Assembly: GCF_030248535.1 (NCBI RefSeq)
Contig: NZ_JAHGAJ010000008.1
Coordinates: 124,001-188,000, forward strand
Origin: Vibrio sp. D404a
Lineage (GTDB): Bacteria > Pseudomonadota > Gammaproteobacteria > Enterobacterales > Vibrionaceae
DNA length: 64,000 bases
Direction of reading: 5' to 3'
The first letter of the stretch is position 1. Every line of letters begins with the position of its first letter. Shown here piece after piece: positions 25,844 through 36,286 of this stretch. The notes beneath the pieces are model-generated. The model ran no database searches. It saw nothing but the letters and a program-made list of their open reading frames with translations, and was not told where the DNA came from. Both the position numbers and the translations under genes were made by a program.

Positions 25844-27052
25844 TTAAGCGGCATGGTTGAGCTGAAAATCGCCCGTTAGCGCACTATAAAATTCACTGTC
25901 GTCTAAAATACCCACCAGCTGTTGGTCTTCAACTAATAGGATCGGATAATCACTCTGCTGTTTGAGTTTGATTGCGTCACGCATTCCAATTTCAGGGCTA
26001 GCAAGTACGAGAGTCGACGGTGCGATATCAAGCTCCTCAGAGTCTGATGGCTGCCATTGATGGAGATTAAGGTCGTTCTCACCTTTAATGGTAAGTGCGC
26101 CTTCCACCTCTTCGACCCACACATCTTTAGCCGTACAGACTTTCCAGCTTTTGTCTTGCTGTTCAAGGTCAGCCAAAGGCTGCATCAATGAACGCCCTTT
26201 AAGCACATTCAATGGGTTCGTATGAGCAACAAAGTCCTTCACATACTCAGTCTTCGGCTTGAGTACGATCTCTTCTGGCTTGCCATGTTGAATCAGTTTA
26301 CCCGACTCCATGATCGCAATGTTGTTGCCAATTTTAAGGGCTTCATCGAGATCATGACTAACAAACAAAATGGTCTTGTTGAGCTTGTTCTGTAGGGTAA
26401 TCAGCTCGTCTTGTAGTTGAGCACGAATCAGAGGATCAAGCGCAGAGAACGGTTCATCCATCAGCAGGATATCAGTATCCATCGCGAATGCTCGCGCCAG
26501 ACCAACACGCTGCTGCATGCCACCTGATAGCTCATGCGGGAACTTGGTTTCCCATTCCGCGAGGCCCACCATTTCTAGCTGCTCACGCGCTTTTGCTCGG
26601 CGAGCCTCTTTGGCCATACCTTGCATCTCTAACCCAAAGGCGACGTTATCCAACACAGTCAGCCACGGCATCAGAGCAAACTTCTGGAACACCATGGATA
26701 CTCGGTGAGTGCGCAATTGACGCAGAGTCGCTTCGTCACACTGGGCAAGGTCGACCTGCTTATCGCCGTCTTTAACCTCAAGTGAGCCACGGCTGATTGG
26801 GTTCAAACCATTCACAGCGCGCAGCAATGAAGACTTGCCAGACCCCGACAACCCCATTAATACGCAAATCTCACCCTCTTGGATATTGAGTGACACATTG
26901 TCGACCCCAACCACTTGGCCTGTCTCATCGATGATCTCTTGACGAGACTTACCTTGGTCGAGTCTTTCAAGTGCTAATTGGGTATTATCACCGAACACAA
27001 CATCGAGATTTCTAATCGTAATCGCATTCATTGTCTGCTTATCCTTGCTCAT
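25844..27052 (-). CDS. choV: Choline/betaine ABC transporter ATPase
   Basis: A 402-residue ABC ATPase of the ProV/OpuAA/ChoV group. Walker A is GLSGSGKSS (about residue 69-77), the signature is LSGGMQQRVGLARA and Walker B is ILLMDEPFSALD. The C-terminal 120 residues resemble the CBS-like regulatory tail of ProV (PILLVEDQQLVGILDDSEFY). The N-terminal segment with LDQGKSRQEIIDETGQVVGV is a family feature. It energises uptake with the next two genes upstream and is the last gene of the bet operon. ProV is an equally usable name; ChoV is favoured by the binding protein. Confidence 0.88.
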   Translation of the reverse strand: MSKDKQTMNAITIRNLDVVFGDNTQLALERLDQGKSRQEIIDETGQVVGVDNVSLNIQEGEICVLMGLSGSGKSSLLRAVNGLNPISRGSLEVKDGDKQVDLAQCDEATLRQLRTHRVSMVFQKFALMPWLTVLDNVAFGLEMQGMAKEARRAKAREQLEMVGLAEWETKFPHELSGGMQQRVGLARAFAMDTDILLMDEPFSALDPLIRAQLQDELITLQNKLNKTILFVSHDLDEALKIGNNIAIMESGKLIQHGKPEEIVLKPKTEYVKDFVAHTNPLNVLKGRSLMQPLADLEQQDKSWKVCTAKDVWVEEVEGALTIKGENDLNLHQWQPSDSEELDIAPSTLVLASPEIGMRDAIKLKQQSDYPILLVEDQQLVGILDDSEFYSALTGDFQLNHAA

Positions 27053-27054
27053 GA

Positions 27055-27897
27055 TTAAACTTCCTTCTGGTTCGGTGTTTTACACAATCGGTCAAGAATG
27101 ATCGCTACAAGAACAATCGCTAAACCCGCTTCAAAACCTTGAGAGATATTCACCGTGTTCAACGCTCGAACAACCGGTTTACCTAGGCCATCGGCACCAA
27201 CAAGAGCAGCAATCACCACCATCGACAACGACAACATGATGCACTGGGTAACACCCGCCATAATGCTTGGCAGTGCCGCTGGCAGTTCAACTTTCATCAA
27301 TAACTTCATACGGCTCGCACCAAATGCCTTGCCCGCTTCAATCAACTCTTCTGGCACCTTGGTTACCCCTAGGTAGGTCAAGCGAATTGGCGCGGCAATG
27401 GCAAAGATGATGGTTGAGATAAGCCCCGGTACAATCCCTAATCCAAACAGTACTAAGGTTGGAATCAGATATACAAAGGTTGGCACGGTTTGCATTAAAT
27501 CGAGAATGGGTCTGAGTAGGGTATAAAGCCAAGGACGATGCGCTGCCATAATGCCCACTGGAACGCCAATTAATACGGAAATCGTTGTCGCGGCAAAGAC
27601 GAGGACAAAGGTTTCCAGCATTTCTTGCCAGTAGCCAAGATTAAGAATGGTCAGTAAAGCCGCTACAACAAACACCACTAACGATATCTTACGATGCAGA
27701 TACCACGCGAGAGCCGCAGTGATCAGAATCGGCAGAGCCGGTGGCATCCACTTAAACACATCAACCAGAAACAGAATGATTGTCTCAAGAAAGATGGAGA
27801 TCGCATCAAACAACCCAGCAGCGTTGATGGTTAGCCAATCGACACCGGCTTCCATCCATTGACCCACCGGGATTTTGTTGTCGGTAATAAAATTCAC
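27055..27897 (-). CDS. choW: Choline/betaine ABC transporter permease
   Basis: A 280-residue inner-membrane permease of the ProW/OpuAB type with about six hydrophobic segments. The permease loop AFGASRMKLLMKVELPAALPSIMAG (near 190) contacts the ATPase. The start is a GTG at 27897 with AAAGG ahead; no better ATG exists. It is two bases upstream of the ATPase gene and downstream of the binding-protein gene. Confidence 0.88.
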   Translation of the reverse strand: MNFITDNKIPVGQWMEAGVDWLTINAAGLFDAISIFLETIILFLVDVFKWMPPALPILITAALAWYLHRKISLVVFVVAALLTILNLGYWQEMLETFVLVFAATTISVLIGVPVGIMAAHRPWLYTLLRPILDLMQTVPTFVYLIPTLVLFGLGIVPGLISTIIFAIAAPIRLTYLGVTKVPEELIEAGKAFGASRMKLLMKVELPAALPSIMAGVTQCIMLSLSMVVIAALVGADGLGKPVVRALNTVNISQGFEAGLAIVLVAIILDRLCKTPNQKEV

Positions 27898-27955
27898 AAT
27901 ATTGCCTTTAATCTAGGGTGAGCTGCCAAGCGCAACTCACCGTTTCCGATACTAA

Positions 27956-28921
27956 TTACGCTTTTACTTGCTTTAGGTAAGCTGACACAGCTTGTTGCGC
28001 CGATTCACCTTTCAAGGTTTTCACGTTCTCAAGCCACGCTTCTACCTGTTGCGGGTTGCTATTTAGCCACTGCTGAGCAGCCTTATTTGGTTGAACGTTT
28101 TGGTTAAGAATCGCTTCCATCAACTCGTTCTCCATCTCTAGCGTGAACTCTAGGTTTTGCAGAAGCTGGCCTACGTTTGAACATTCAGATAGGTAGTTAG
28201 AACGAACATTAGTGTAAACATTGGCACCACCGTAGTTTGGACCAAAGAAGTCATCGCCGCCGTCTAAGTATTCCATCTCAACATTGCTGTTCATTGGGTG
28301 CGGAGCCCAGCCAAGGTATACGATCCACTGACTGCGGCGCGCTGCACGAGACACTTGTGAAACCATGCCCGCTTCACTTGATTCAACCAGACTGAAGTCT
28401 TTAAGGCCAAAGGCATCAGAATCAATCATCGATTGAATGAGACGGTTACCATCGTTGCCCGGCTCGATGCCGTAGATGCGGTCTTTAAATTTGTCAGCGT
28501 GTTTCGCGAGATCAGCAAAGCTCTTCACACCTGCATCGTAAACGTACTTAGGCACTGCCAGCGTGTACTTGGCGCCTTCAAGGTTGGCACGTACCGTTTC
28601 CACAGTGCCCGCCTCACGGTACTTAGCGATATCGCCTTCCATGGTTGGCATCCAGTTGCCAAGGAAAACATCGATGTCGCCGTTCGCCATTGAAGAGTAA
28701 GTCACAGGTACAGACAGCAGATCGGTCTTGGTTTGGTAGCCCAAGCCTTTCAGCAGTTCTGTGGTAACCGCTGTGGTTGCGGTGATGTCAGTCCAACCTA
28801 CATCAGCAAAACGAACGTTCTCACACTGTTGAGGCTCAACAGCAGCATAGGCGTTAAATGCCAGCGCACTCACTGCAGTAGTGGCCAATGTCTTTTTAGT
28901 TACGGTGCGGATAATTGTCAT
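27956..28921 (-). CDS. choX: Choline-binding periplasmic protein (ProX/ChoX type)
   Basis: A 321-residue OpuAC/ProX-fold binding protein with signal peptide (KTLATTAVSALAFNAYA). The mature part begins with CENVRFADVGWTDITATTA and includes LGNWMPTMEGDI and VYLGWAPHPMN. These Trp residues form the aromatic box that holds quaternary ammonium ligands, and the pattern is closer to choline-binding ChoX than to glycine-betaine ProX. The position after betA fits uptake of choline for oxidation. Vibrio literature often names the genes proXWV. Confidence 0.85.
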   Translation of the reverse strand: MTIIRTVTKKTLATTAVSALAFNAYAAVEPQQCENVRFADVGWTDITATTAVTTELLKGLGYQTKTDLLSVPVTYSSMANGDIDVFLGNWMPTMEGDIAKYREAGTVETVRANLEGAKYTLAVPKYVYDAGVKSFADLAKHADKFKDRIYGIEPGNDGNRLIQSMIDSDAFGLKDFSLVESSEAGMVSQVSRAARRSQWIVYLGWAPHPMNSNVEMEYLDGGDDFFGPNYGGANVYTNVRSNYLSECSNVGQLLQNLEFTLEMENELMEAILNQNVQPNKAAQQWLNSNPQQVEAWLENVKTLKGESAQQAVSAYLKQVKA

Positions 28922-29021
28922 AATGATTCCTTTAATTCTTCCTTTTCGCCACGTCGATGTGGCTTCTGACTCATACTGATTTTTGCTCGGTCTTTATCAG
29001 TGACCGATTATCAAGTTGTAA

Positions 29022-30734
29022 TTAGGTTTCGCTTGCTAACGGGCGCAGCGGCTGATTTTGGCGCTGATTGTCTTGCCACTTAGGCGCAATCCAGACCGGA
29101 ACTTCTGCGGCTGGCAGTGGTGTTTTGCCCAAGATGAAGTCCGAGGCACGCTCTGCAACCATAATGGTTGGCGCATTCAAGTTACCGTTGGGGATGGTTG
29201 GGAATATTGACGAATCGACCACGCGCAGGTTGGCGACACCGCGAACTCGACACTCTTCATCGAGCACAGCCATTGGGTCATCGCTCGCGCCCATTTTGCA
29301 GCCGCAAGAAGGGTGGTATGCGCTCTCGACATTCTGTTTTACCCACTCATCGATCGCTTCGTCAGAGGTGACATCTGCTCCCGGCTGGATCTCTTCTCCA
29401 CGGAATTTATCCATCGCGGGTTGAGCGAGAATCTCACGCGTTAAGCGAATACAGTCACGCCAGTCTTGGCGGTCTTGCTCTGTCGAAATGTAATTAAAAA
29501 TGATGTCTGGTTTTGCATGTGGATCTGCCGAGGTAATCGCAACAGTGCCACGACTCTCTGGTTTGTTCGGACCAACGTGAACTTGGAAGCCATGACCATC
29601 AAAAGCTGCTTGCCCGTCATAACGCATCGCTGCTGGCAGAAAGTGATATTGGATGTTCGGCCACTTAAGACCTTTTCGAGAGCGGATAAAGGCGCATGAT
29701 TCGAAATGGTTGGTCGCCCCAAGTCCTTTGCGAGTCAAAATCCACTCCGCGCCAATCATGCCTTTACTCACTAAGCCGAGTTTACTGTTGAGTGTGATCG
29801 GCTCATTACAGTGGTACTGGAAGTAGACTTCTAGGTGATCTTGTAGGTTTTCCCCTACACCGTTCAATTCGTGTTTCACCTCAACACCTGCTTTATCAAG
29901 CACCGCTTTCGGGCCGATACCAGACAATTGAAGCAGTTGAACAGAGCCGATAGAACCCGCCGACGAGATCACTTCCTTCGAAGCCGAAGCGGTTTGAACC
30001 TTACCGGACTTTTCAAACTCAACACCTGTCGCGACCAAGGTGTCCGAGTTTTGCTCTAGCAATACTTTGCGCACCACCACGCCTTTAATGAGCGTCAGAT
30101 TAGAGCGCTTTAATGCACGACGTAGATACGCGTTAGAGGTTGAGGCTCTCACACCCTTGTCTACCGTCATGTGCATAGGACCAAAGCCCTCTTGCTGATA
30201 GCCGTTGTAGTCTTTGGTTTCTGGGTAACCCGCATCTTTGCCGGCATCGATAAAGGCTTGATAAAGCGGGTTCATCTCCATATCGTTGCCGTTACAGGTG
30301 CCTACAGGACCATTGTCACCGCGGTACTCATCGCCGCCCTGATTCCATGTTTCTGCGCGTCGGAAGTAAGGCAAGCACGCTTGGTAGTTCCAACCCGCTG
30401 CGCCTTGCTCTTCCCACTCGTCAAAGTCACACGCGTGACCACGCACGTAAACCATGCCATTGATCGACGAGCTGCCACCAAGCACCTTGCCACGAGGACA
30501 GTGCAGTTGACGGCCATCCAATCCAGTCTCTTGCTGAGTCTCGAACTGCCAAGCGTATTTTTCGGTGTTCATTGGGTAAGAAAGTGCCGTTGGCATCTGG
30601 ATAAAAATACTCTTATCTGTGCCGCCAGCTTCCAACAATAAAACGCTGTGTTGACCGCTTTCGGTTAGCCGATCGGCCAACACACAGCCGGCCGAACCCG
30701 CGCCGACGATAATATAATCGTAGCGTTGTTCCAT
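29022..30734 (-). CDS. betA: Choline dehydrogenase
   Basis: A 570-residue FAD-dependent GMC oxidoreductase converting choline to betaine aldehyde. The N-terminal FAD fold [19 protein letters not shown] and the GMC signatures [14 protein letters not shown] and [15 protein letters not shown] are present. The C-terminal catalytic region has [13 protein letters not shown] (His of the choline site) and [22 protein letters not shown]. It follows betB by 27 bp and precedes the transporter. The length is normal. Confidence 0.95.
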   Translation of the reverse strand: MEQRYDYIIVGAGSAGCVLADRLTESGQHSVLLLEAGGTDKSIFIQMPTALSYPMNTEKYAWQFETQQETGLDGRQLHCPRGKVLGGSSSINGMVYVRGHACDFDEWEEQGAAGWNYQACLPYFRRAETWNQGGDEYRGDNGPVGTCNGNDMEMNPLYQAFIDAGKDAGYPETKDYNGYQQEGFGPMHMTVDKGVRASTSNAYLRRALKRSNLTLIKGVVVRKVLLEQNSDTLVATGVEFEKSGKVQTASASKEVISSAGSIGSVQLLQLSGIGPKAVLDKAGVEVKHELNGVGENLQDHLEVYFQYHCNEPITLNSKLGLVSKGMIGAEWILTRKGLGATNHFESCAFIRSRKGLKWPNIQYHFLPAAMRYDGQAAFDGHGFQVHVGPNKPESRGTVAITSADPHAKPDIIFNYISTEQDRQDWRDCIRLTREILAQPAMDKFRGEEIQPGADVTSDEAIDEWVKQNVESAYHPSCGCKMGASDDPMAVLDEECRVRGVANLRVVDSSIFPTIPNGNLNAPTIMVAERASDFILGKTPLPAAEVPVWIAPKWQDNQRQNQPLRPLASET

Positions 30735-30761
30735 GTTCTGTTCTCCGTGAGAGGTTAAGCG

Positions 30762-32222
30762 TTATGCATAAGGGCTGGCGTAATCACCTAGCTCAATCAG
30801 AATGCTCTTAGTTTGGGTGTAGTGAAGCAGGGTTTCAGGGCCATTCTCACGACCAATCCCCGACAGCTTGTAGCCACCGACTGGCATCTCGGCTGGTGAG
30901 TCACCCCAAGTGTTAACCCAACAGATGCCCGCTTGCATTTGATGAATCACGCGGTGAGCACGAGATAGGTTTTGCGTAAATACGCCCGCTGCCAAGCCGT
31001 AATGGGTGTCGTTGGCACGGCGAATCACATCGTCTTCATCGGTGAATTTGAGCACTGACATCACAGGGCCAAAGATCTCCTGCTGAACATGAGGCATGTC
31101 ATCGTCACAATCGACAAATACGGTTGGAATAACAAAGTTGCCATTCTCTAAACCGTTATCAGTCACTTGATAACCGCCAGTGAGCAGTGTTGCGCCCGAC
31201 TGCTTGGCCGTTTCGATGGCCTCTAGCACTTTAGAGAGATGTTGCTTAGAAATGAGTGCGCCAATCTGCGTCTCGATATCCATTGGATCACCGATGACCA
31301 ACTTTTCAGTGCGTACTTTGAGTTGGTCGACAAACGCTTGGTAGATGCTTTCATGCACATAAACACGCGTACCATTGGTACACACTTCACCTTGGGTGTA
31401 GAAGTTCGCCACCATCGCGGCAGAGACCGCATCATCGAGCTTGGCATCATCAAAGATGATCATTGGCGACTTGCCGCCGAGCTCCATAGTGACGGACTTA
31501 AGCGTCTTAGCACTATCAGCCATTACGGCTTTGCCTGTCCCTGTCTCACCAGTGAAAGAAACCTTGGCGATATCTGGGTGAGCCGTCAGCATTTGACCGA
31601 CTCGGTAATCGCCCTGAACAACGTTAAACACGCCATCAGGCAAGCCGGCCTCGGTGAAGATCTCCGCCAATTTTAGTGCCGTAAGCGGTGTCTCTTCTGA
31701 AGGTTTAAACACCATCGCGTTACCAGCGGCCAGAGCAGGTGCCGATTTCCACATCGCAATCTGAATTGGGTAGTTCCAAGCACCAATGCCCGCACACACT
31801 CCCAAAGGTTCGCGACGGGTATAGAAAAACTGGCTTTCGCTCAGCGGCTGCTGCTCGCCTTGAAGTGTCGGAGCAAGGCCTGCGTAGTACTCGATCACAT
31901 CGGCACCAGAAGCCACATCCACTTCAATCGCTTCCTGCAGTGGCTTGCCCGTATCAGCAACCTCAAGCTTTGCAAGGTCATCATTTCGAGCTCTAAGTAT
32001 TTCCACCGCTTTCATCAAAATGCGACTGCGTTCAACAGCGCTCATCGCCGACCATACCGCAAAGCCTCTCTGCGCCGATGCAACGGCTTGATCGAGGTCT
32101 GATTGAGAGGCTTGGCCTATGATCGCGATCGGTTCACCGTTCGCAGGATTAGTGCTTACGAAGGTTTCCCCAGATGTCGCGGCGACGGTTTGTCCATCTA
32201 TGAATAAAGTGTTCATTTCCAT
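30762..32222 (-). CDS. betB: Betaine aldehyde dehydrogenase
   Basis: A 486-residue aldehyde dehydrogenase oxidising betaine aldehyde to glycine betaine. NAD site and catalysis: [46 protein letters not shown] (general-base Glu), [12 protein letters not shown] (nucleophile Cys), and [17 protein letters not shown] near the C-terminus. These motifs match BetB closely. I put the start at the ATG at 32222; the frame is open to a TTG at 32264, which would add an unusual polar leader. Confidence 0.93.
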   Translation of the reverse strand: MEMNTLFIDGQTVAATSGETFVSTNPANGEPIAIIGQASQSDLDQAVASAQRGFAVWSAMSAVERSRILMKAVEILRARNDDLAKLEVADTGKPLQEAIEVDVASGADVIEYYAGLAPTLQGEQQPLSESQFFYTRREPLGVCAGIGAWNYPIQIAMWKSAPALAAGNAMVFKPSEETPLTALKLAEIFTEAGLPDGVFNVVQGDYRVGQMLTAHPDIAKVSFTGETGTGKAVMADSAKTLKSVTMELGGKSPMIIFDDAKLDDAVSAAMVANFYTQGEVCTNGTRVYVHESIYQAFVDQLKVRTEKLVIGDPMDIETQIGALISKQHLSKVLEAIETAKQSGATLLTGGYQVTDNGLENGNFVIPTVFVDCDDDMPHVQQEIFGPVMSVLKFTDEDDVIRRANDTHYGLAAGVFTQNLSRAHRVIHQMQAGICWVNTWGDSPAEMPVGGYKLSGIGRENGPETLLHYTQTKSILIELGDYASPYA

Positions 32223-32289
32223 TTGAGTTTCTGACTTAGTTTCTATTTCGGCTCTAATGGCCAATTCAAATTACAAGTATGTGTTTGTG

Positions 32290-32892
32290 TTAATCGACAT
32301 TCAGAGAGTAGAACGTGAGCTGCTTGTCGAGATAATCGTTGATGATTGCACGCGCTTTGTTGGCATCAATGCCTTCGGGGTTGAGCGTCCCACGCAGCCA
32401 AATACCATCAATAAGCGATGCAATACCATGTGCCACCAGTTCGGCTTGGTCGGGCTCTAAAAGTGCTTTTAACTCAATAAGCAAATGAGAAATAAGGCGT
32501 TTTTCATTTACGCGCTGCAATCTTTTTAGCTGAGCGTCATGCATCGAGTAAGACCAAAACGCAAGCCAAGTCTTCGCCACTTTGTTCTCTGCTTGATAGC
32601 CTTCGAAATTTCCGTTGATGATGGCATTGATTCTTTGCAAGTGAGCCTCTGCGGGAAGTTCTTTGAGTGCACCTGTGATGGTGACCGAGAGCTGACGTAA
32701 GATCTCACGCATCGTCTCTTCGAGTAGCCCATGCTTACCACCGAAATAGTGGTTAATGATTCCAGTCGATACGCCGGCTTCTTTGCTGATCAAGGCAATG
32801 CTCGCAGCATGCAGACCAACGCGATCAATCACCGCCATCGTGGCTTGTACGAGCTGAGGTTTTCGAATATCTGGCATCCCAACCTTGGGCAT
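32290..32892 (-). CDS. betI: BetI, TetR-type choline-responsive repressor
   Basis: A 200-residue regulator. The N-terminus ([19 protein letters not shown]) and the helix-turn-helix [28 protein letters not shown] are typical of BetI. The C-terminal half has [22 protein letters not shown] and IDGIWLRG, also BetI features. It is first in the betIBA-choXWV operon, represses it, and is released by choline in known relatives. A perfect 14-bp palindrome lies 22 bp upstream. Confidence 0.93.
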   Translation of the reverse strand: MPKVGMPDIRKPQLVQATMAVIDRVGLHAASIALISKEAGVSTGIINHYFGGKHGLLEETMREILRQLSVTITGALKELPAEAHLQRINAIINGNFEGYQAENKVAKTWLAFWSYSMHDAQLKRLQRVNEKRLISHLLIELKALLEPDQAELVAHGIASLIDGIWLRGTLNPEGIDANKARAIINDYLDKQLTFYSLNVD

Positions 32893-32913
32893 TTTCGAGT
32901 CCTTTTATTTTTT

Positions 32914-32927
32914 ATTGAACGTTCAAT
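32914..32927. promoter_or_regulatory. BetI operator candidate
   Basis: The perfect palindrome ATTGAACGTTCAAT lies upstream of betI, embedded in A/T-rich promoter-like sequence. Position and symmetry fit BetI autoregulation. Confidence 0.7.
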
Positions 32928-33202
32928 TAATTATAAAATGACAGAAAACTAGTTAGGGTTCAAATGATTATTTTAACAAAGCAATTACAAAACAAACGTA
33001 AAAACAACAAAATTAGGCTTTAAAACAATAAGTTACATAATCATTCGCCCACTAAACAAATACCCAAAAGATTTGAGGTGTGATGTTTATTGTTCGATAG
33101 TTTTAGGCAAAGGTTGTTTAATAGATGAGCAGAAAGAAGGGAAAGCTTGAGGCTTGAAAATTGAAAGAATCGAAAACAGATGATCTTGAAAATAGACAAT
33201 AT
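32928..33202. other. Intergenic region upstream of the bet operon
   Basis: AT-rich sequence of about 270 bp between the BetI site and the terminator of the LruC unit. It must hold the rest of the bet promoter. I see no gene or further clear repeat. Confidence 0.5.
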
Positions 33203-33236
33203 AAAAAACGGAGAGTAGCCAATAGCACTCTCCGTG
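33203..33236 (-). terminator. Rho-independent terminator of the lipoprotein/LruC unit
   Basis: A perfect 9-bp stem (33208-33216 with 33227-33235); on the minus strand it is followed by six T. Confidence 0.85.
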
Positions 33237-33262
33237 TGATTTAGAGTTAGAGCATGAGTTAA

Positions 33263-33703
33263 CTAGAACGTAAGGTGATAACTGTTGCTCGGCTGCCCAA
33301 GAGTAATACTCCAAGTCTGCTCTGATTCGCTACTGGTCATTGGTACCCAGCGCACATATAGAGAGTCCCAGTTCGTATTAACCTCAAGTTTGACTTCATC
33401 CGTAAGATCTGGGTAGATGGTAGTGATGCGCGACACCGGATCTGGGGTTACCTCACCATCAGCTTTTACAAACGCGGCTTCTGAATAGAGATGTAACGCC
33501 CCCTTTGTTGACCCTGAATAATCGATCGACAGGGTTATTTTCTCACCAACATCAAACGAAAAATCACGTTGTGCAACAATATCTTGAGCGGCAGCCGGCG
33601 TAGCAGGTTGAGCGGTTGAACCGCCCCCTCCTCCACCGCCGCCACCACATGCAGTTAGGGCTGAAATGGAAAGTAGGCTGATTAACTTGATAGATGTTTT
33701 CAT
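33263..33703 (-). CDS. Small lipoprotein with poly-Gly linker
   Basis: A 146-residue exported lipoprotein. The signal peptide ends in a lipobox (LTAC, Cys19), followed by nine Gly in a row and a Ser/Thr/Pro/Ala linker, a common tether in vibrio surface lipoproteins. The remaining 100 residues look like a beta-sandwich (FSFDVGEKITLSIDYSG, WDSLYVRWVPM). I know no function. It starts 10 bp after the LruC-domain gene and shares its transcript, so the two may act together at the cell surface. Confidence 0.75.
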   Translation of the reverse strand: MKTSIKLISLLSISALTACGGGGGGGGGSTAQPATPAAAQDIVAQRDFSFDVGEKITLSIDYSGSTKGALHLYSEAAFVKADGEVTPDPVSRITTIYPDLTDEVKLEVNTNWDSLYVRWVPMTSSESEQTWSITLGQPSNSYHLTF

Positions 33704-33713
33704 GATGCTCTCC

Positions 33714-35393
33714 TTATTCGCCCGTTGCTGATACTGAGGTGTTTTCTACAGCGGTTTTGTACCACTCACCATGGCTCTCTCCGCTTGCTTCTACCCAGTC
33801 ATCAAAGGTTAGGTAGGCCTCACAAATGTCTGTGTATTCAATCGGATGATCCCATTCATCGCGAATGTTTATCGCCCACGGCATATTGTTTTCAGTGGTG
33901 AACGAAGCCACGCCATCAGACTTGTCATCATGGGTGTTAAAGAACGCATTGTTCATGTCGCTAGTCCCCGAGAACTGCTTGAGGTGTGTTTGCCAAGTAA
34001 ATCCAGGCGCTTCACTGGTAAAGTCCCCGTGGTACATGTACTGAGCAGCGAAAATGAATGAGTCATAAGGCGGATAGCCGACAATGTCTCTCGACACTGG
34101 GGTAGCAAATTCAACATAGAGTTGGTACTGCAATGCGCCCACGGTTTGAGTGCCCAAGCAGTCGCTTTGTGTGCGATAAAATGTACAACTTTCGGTCAAT
34201 TCACCCAGATTTTGAAGATCCACTTTGAGGTCTTCAGAAACAATCAATACCGCATCGCTAGTGCCCTGCTTAACTATCGAGTGGCTAACCGCAACACCAT
34301 TACGGGTTAGAGTTGCACTGGCGATGTTACTAGGGTCGACGCCCGGAAGATGGATACCGTAGCCGTTTGAGAAGCCCGCCCCCATCGCTTGCAGCGTATA
34401 GTCAAAACTGATGTTTTTCAGTTCACGCTGACCATTCAACTGCTCTGTAATTTGGTAACGCCACACCACATCATTGAAGTCGTAATCCCCCATCAATGGC
34501 CATCTGTCCTCGAATGCGATGGTCGCATAATCATTGCCACTTGGATAAACAGAGGTGATCGTGATGTCGCTGTCTTGCTGCACCAATGGCTCATATTTTG
34601 AGTCTGTTGAACCGTCTGGATTAACCCCATCCACCGCAGTAAAAGGCGTTACTTCAACCGTGAACAGCAGGTCGTTAAAGTCATGATCGCCGCCCGTGCG
34701 TTTTAGGTCTTCAAAGCCCAGTACGAAGAACTCATTCTCAGTATCGATAAAGGCCACATTATGTCTTCGCAGAGTTGCGGTGGTCTCCGGATTTAGATCA
34801 GAGTAACTATAGAAAGGTGTGCCCCAGCTGCCGAGGGAGGCAATATTGTTGTATGAACCCGACCAGCCCCAACCATTCGGGATAACAAAGAAGGCTAAAG
34901 TTTGACCCGCGGTCAACTCGACACCTAAGTCGATGGTGTCACCTTCGACCATTTCACCATCTGGGGCTTTTGAAGTGTTGGGAAAAACGATGGTATGCGC
35001 CGTAATGTCGTCAATTGAAGCTGGCGGATTATTGGTATCGTAGACAAAGTAACCGAGCGCGTTTCGATAACCCGCGCCCTCATTCAAAAAGGTGACTTTT
35101 GCCGACGCAAACTCGGCACCACCTAATTCATCGTCAATATCAATATTAGAGTAGCGCTCTGGTGCGATGAAAGCACTGTTAACATAGGTTCCTTCAGGCA
35201 ACATCGAGTAGACATTATCTAGCGTGTCATGAGGCAATGTCCCGGCAATCGAATAAGTATCGTTGGGCTTACCTAAGACAGAGTAATTTGAGCTGTCTGC
35301 TCCAGATTCAAAAGTAAAATCGGACGTTGTTAATGCAAGTGCAAGGCTGGGAACCATGCAGCCTGCCGCAACCAGTGGATTCCATATTCTCAT
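33714..35393 (-). CDS. LruC/DUF4114-domain exported protein
   Basis: A 559-residue protein with a short signal peptide (to about residue 21). Two similar acidic motifs stand out: GDHDFNDLLF (235-244), part of a DUF4114 domain, and GDYDFNDVVW (302-311), which opens the LruC domain that continues to about residue 520. Each DxDFND motif is preceded by FED six residues earlier; the acidic pattern suggests calcium binding. LruC is named after a Leptospira outer-membrane-associated protein; the role is unknown. Four cysteines near 401-412 and the C-terminus may form disulphides. Confidence 0.8.
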   Translation of the reverse strand: MRIWNPLVAAGCMVPSLALALTTSDFTFESGADSSNYSVLGKPNDTYSIAGTLPHDTLDNVYSMLPEGTYVNSAFIAPERYSNIDIDDELGGAEFASAKVTFLNEGAGYRNALGYFVYDTNNPPASIDDITAHTIVFPNTSKAPDGEMVEGDTIDLGVELTAGQTLAFFVIPNGWGWSGSYNNIASLGSWGTPFYSYSDLNPETTATLRRHNVAFIDTENEFFVLGFEDLKRTGGDHDFNDLLFTVEVTPFTAVDGVNPDGSTDSKYEPLVQQDSDITITSVYPSGNDYATIAFEDRWPLMGDYDFNDVVWRYQITEQLNGQRELKNISFDYTLQAMGAGFSNGYGIHLPGVDPSNIASATLTRNGVAVSHSIVKQGTSDAVLIVSEDLKVDLQNLGELTESCTFYRTQSDCLGTQTVGALQYQLYVEFATPVSRDIVGYPPYDSFIFAAQYMYHGDFTSEAPGFTWQTHLKQFSGTSDMNNAFFNTHDDKSDGVASFTTENNMPWAINIRDEWDHPIEYTDICEAYLTFDDWVEASGESHGEWYKTAVENTSVSATGE

Positions 35394-35574
35394 TGTCTTC
35401 CCTCTATCAACTGACGTTAAATGCGTAAAGTAGAAGAGAGCAAGTATGGTGCCTAAAATTTAGCCCTTTAATTTCATAAGGTTAGCAATGCTGAACACGA
35501 TTTTCTCATTTTGAGAATAAAGTTGACGTCCTAAAAGCAATTGACGAGATATTAAGTTTACCGCTCACCCAAAA

Positions 35575-35606
35575 CAAAAACTCCGACCTAATGTCGGAGT
35601 TTTTTG
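35575..35606. terminator. Rho-independent terminator of the organophosphorus operon
   Basis: A perfect 7-bp GC-rich stem (35581-35587 with 35593-35599) flanked by A and T runs. A near copy lies at 41916-41944, after the regulator of the same locus. Confidence 0.85.
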
Positions 35607-35625
35607 TTCAAGTACACAACCAGCG

Positions 35626-36285
35626 TTAATTCCAATCAAGAATCTGCCAGTTCGGTCTGTCTGCCAATGCTCGCAGACGCGGGCACGGGTTGACCAAATA
35701 GGCGTAATCCGCGTATTCGCAGAGTGGTAAATCGTTGATCGAGTCAGTGTAAAAATGGATGTCAGAGTAGCGATTCGGCTGCTGTGCAATCCACTGCTCT
35801 AAGCGAGTCACTTTGCCTTCTCGGTAGCTCGGCACACCCTCTATCTTCGATGTGTAACAGCCCTGTTGCTCGACTAAATCGATGCCGAGTGCATGAGGAA
35901 TACCCAACTTACACCCAACAACTTCAACTAAGAAAGTCACGCTGGCAGAGATGATCAGCATATCAATCCCTTCGCGTTTGAGTTGCTCAATAAGCGGTAA
36001 GGTTTGAGTAAACAGCTTAGGTAGAATTTTACTCTCTACGCACTCTTCCACCAACACATTCACCTGTTGTGTTGTCAGATGAGCGAGAGGCTCCATGGCG
36101 AACGTTAGGTAATCCTCCATATCGAGTTTACCTTGACTATACAACCCCATAAGGCGCTGATCTTCTTCAATAAAGCTTGGGTAGCTCGCAATACCTTTTT
36201 CGACTAGGAACTCATTCCATAGCATCGCAGCATCGGCGTTGACTAGGGTTTCATCCATATCAAATACATACAAAGGCTTAGACAT
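35626..36285 (-). CDS. HAD-IB family phosphatase
   Basis: A 219-residue cytoplasmic phosphatase of the HAD superfamily, subfamily IB (phosphoserine-phosphatase-like). Motif I is FDMDETLVNAD (nucleophile Asp9, acid Asp11), motif II is IISAS, motif III Lys lies in REGKVTRLEQW, and motif IV is YTDSINDLPL. The helical cap lies between motifs I and II. It is the last gene of the operon, one base after the ATPase gene, so it very likely dephosphorylates a product of the imported compound. The substrate is unknown. Confidence 0.88.
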   Translation of the reverse strand: MSKPLYVFDMDETLVNADAAMLWNEFLVEKGIASYPSFIEEDQRLMGLYSQGKLDMEDYLTFAMEPLAHLTTQQVNVLVEECVESKILPKLFTQTLPLIEQLKREGIDMLIISASVTFLVEVVGCKLGIPHALGIDLVEQQGCYTSKIEGVPSYREGKVTRLEQWIAQQPNRYSDIHFYTDSINDLPLCEYADYAYLVNPCPRLRALADRPNWQILDWN

Positions 36286-36286
36286 C

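Noticed and set aside
33087..33314. 75-residue minus-strand frame overlapping the lipoprotein gene
   Set aside because: It runs through a clear terminator and out of frame over the lipoprotein gene; composition is not protein-like.
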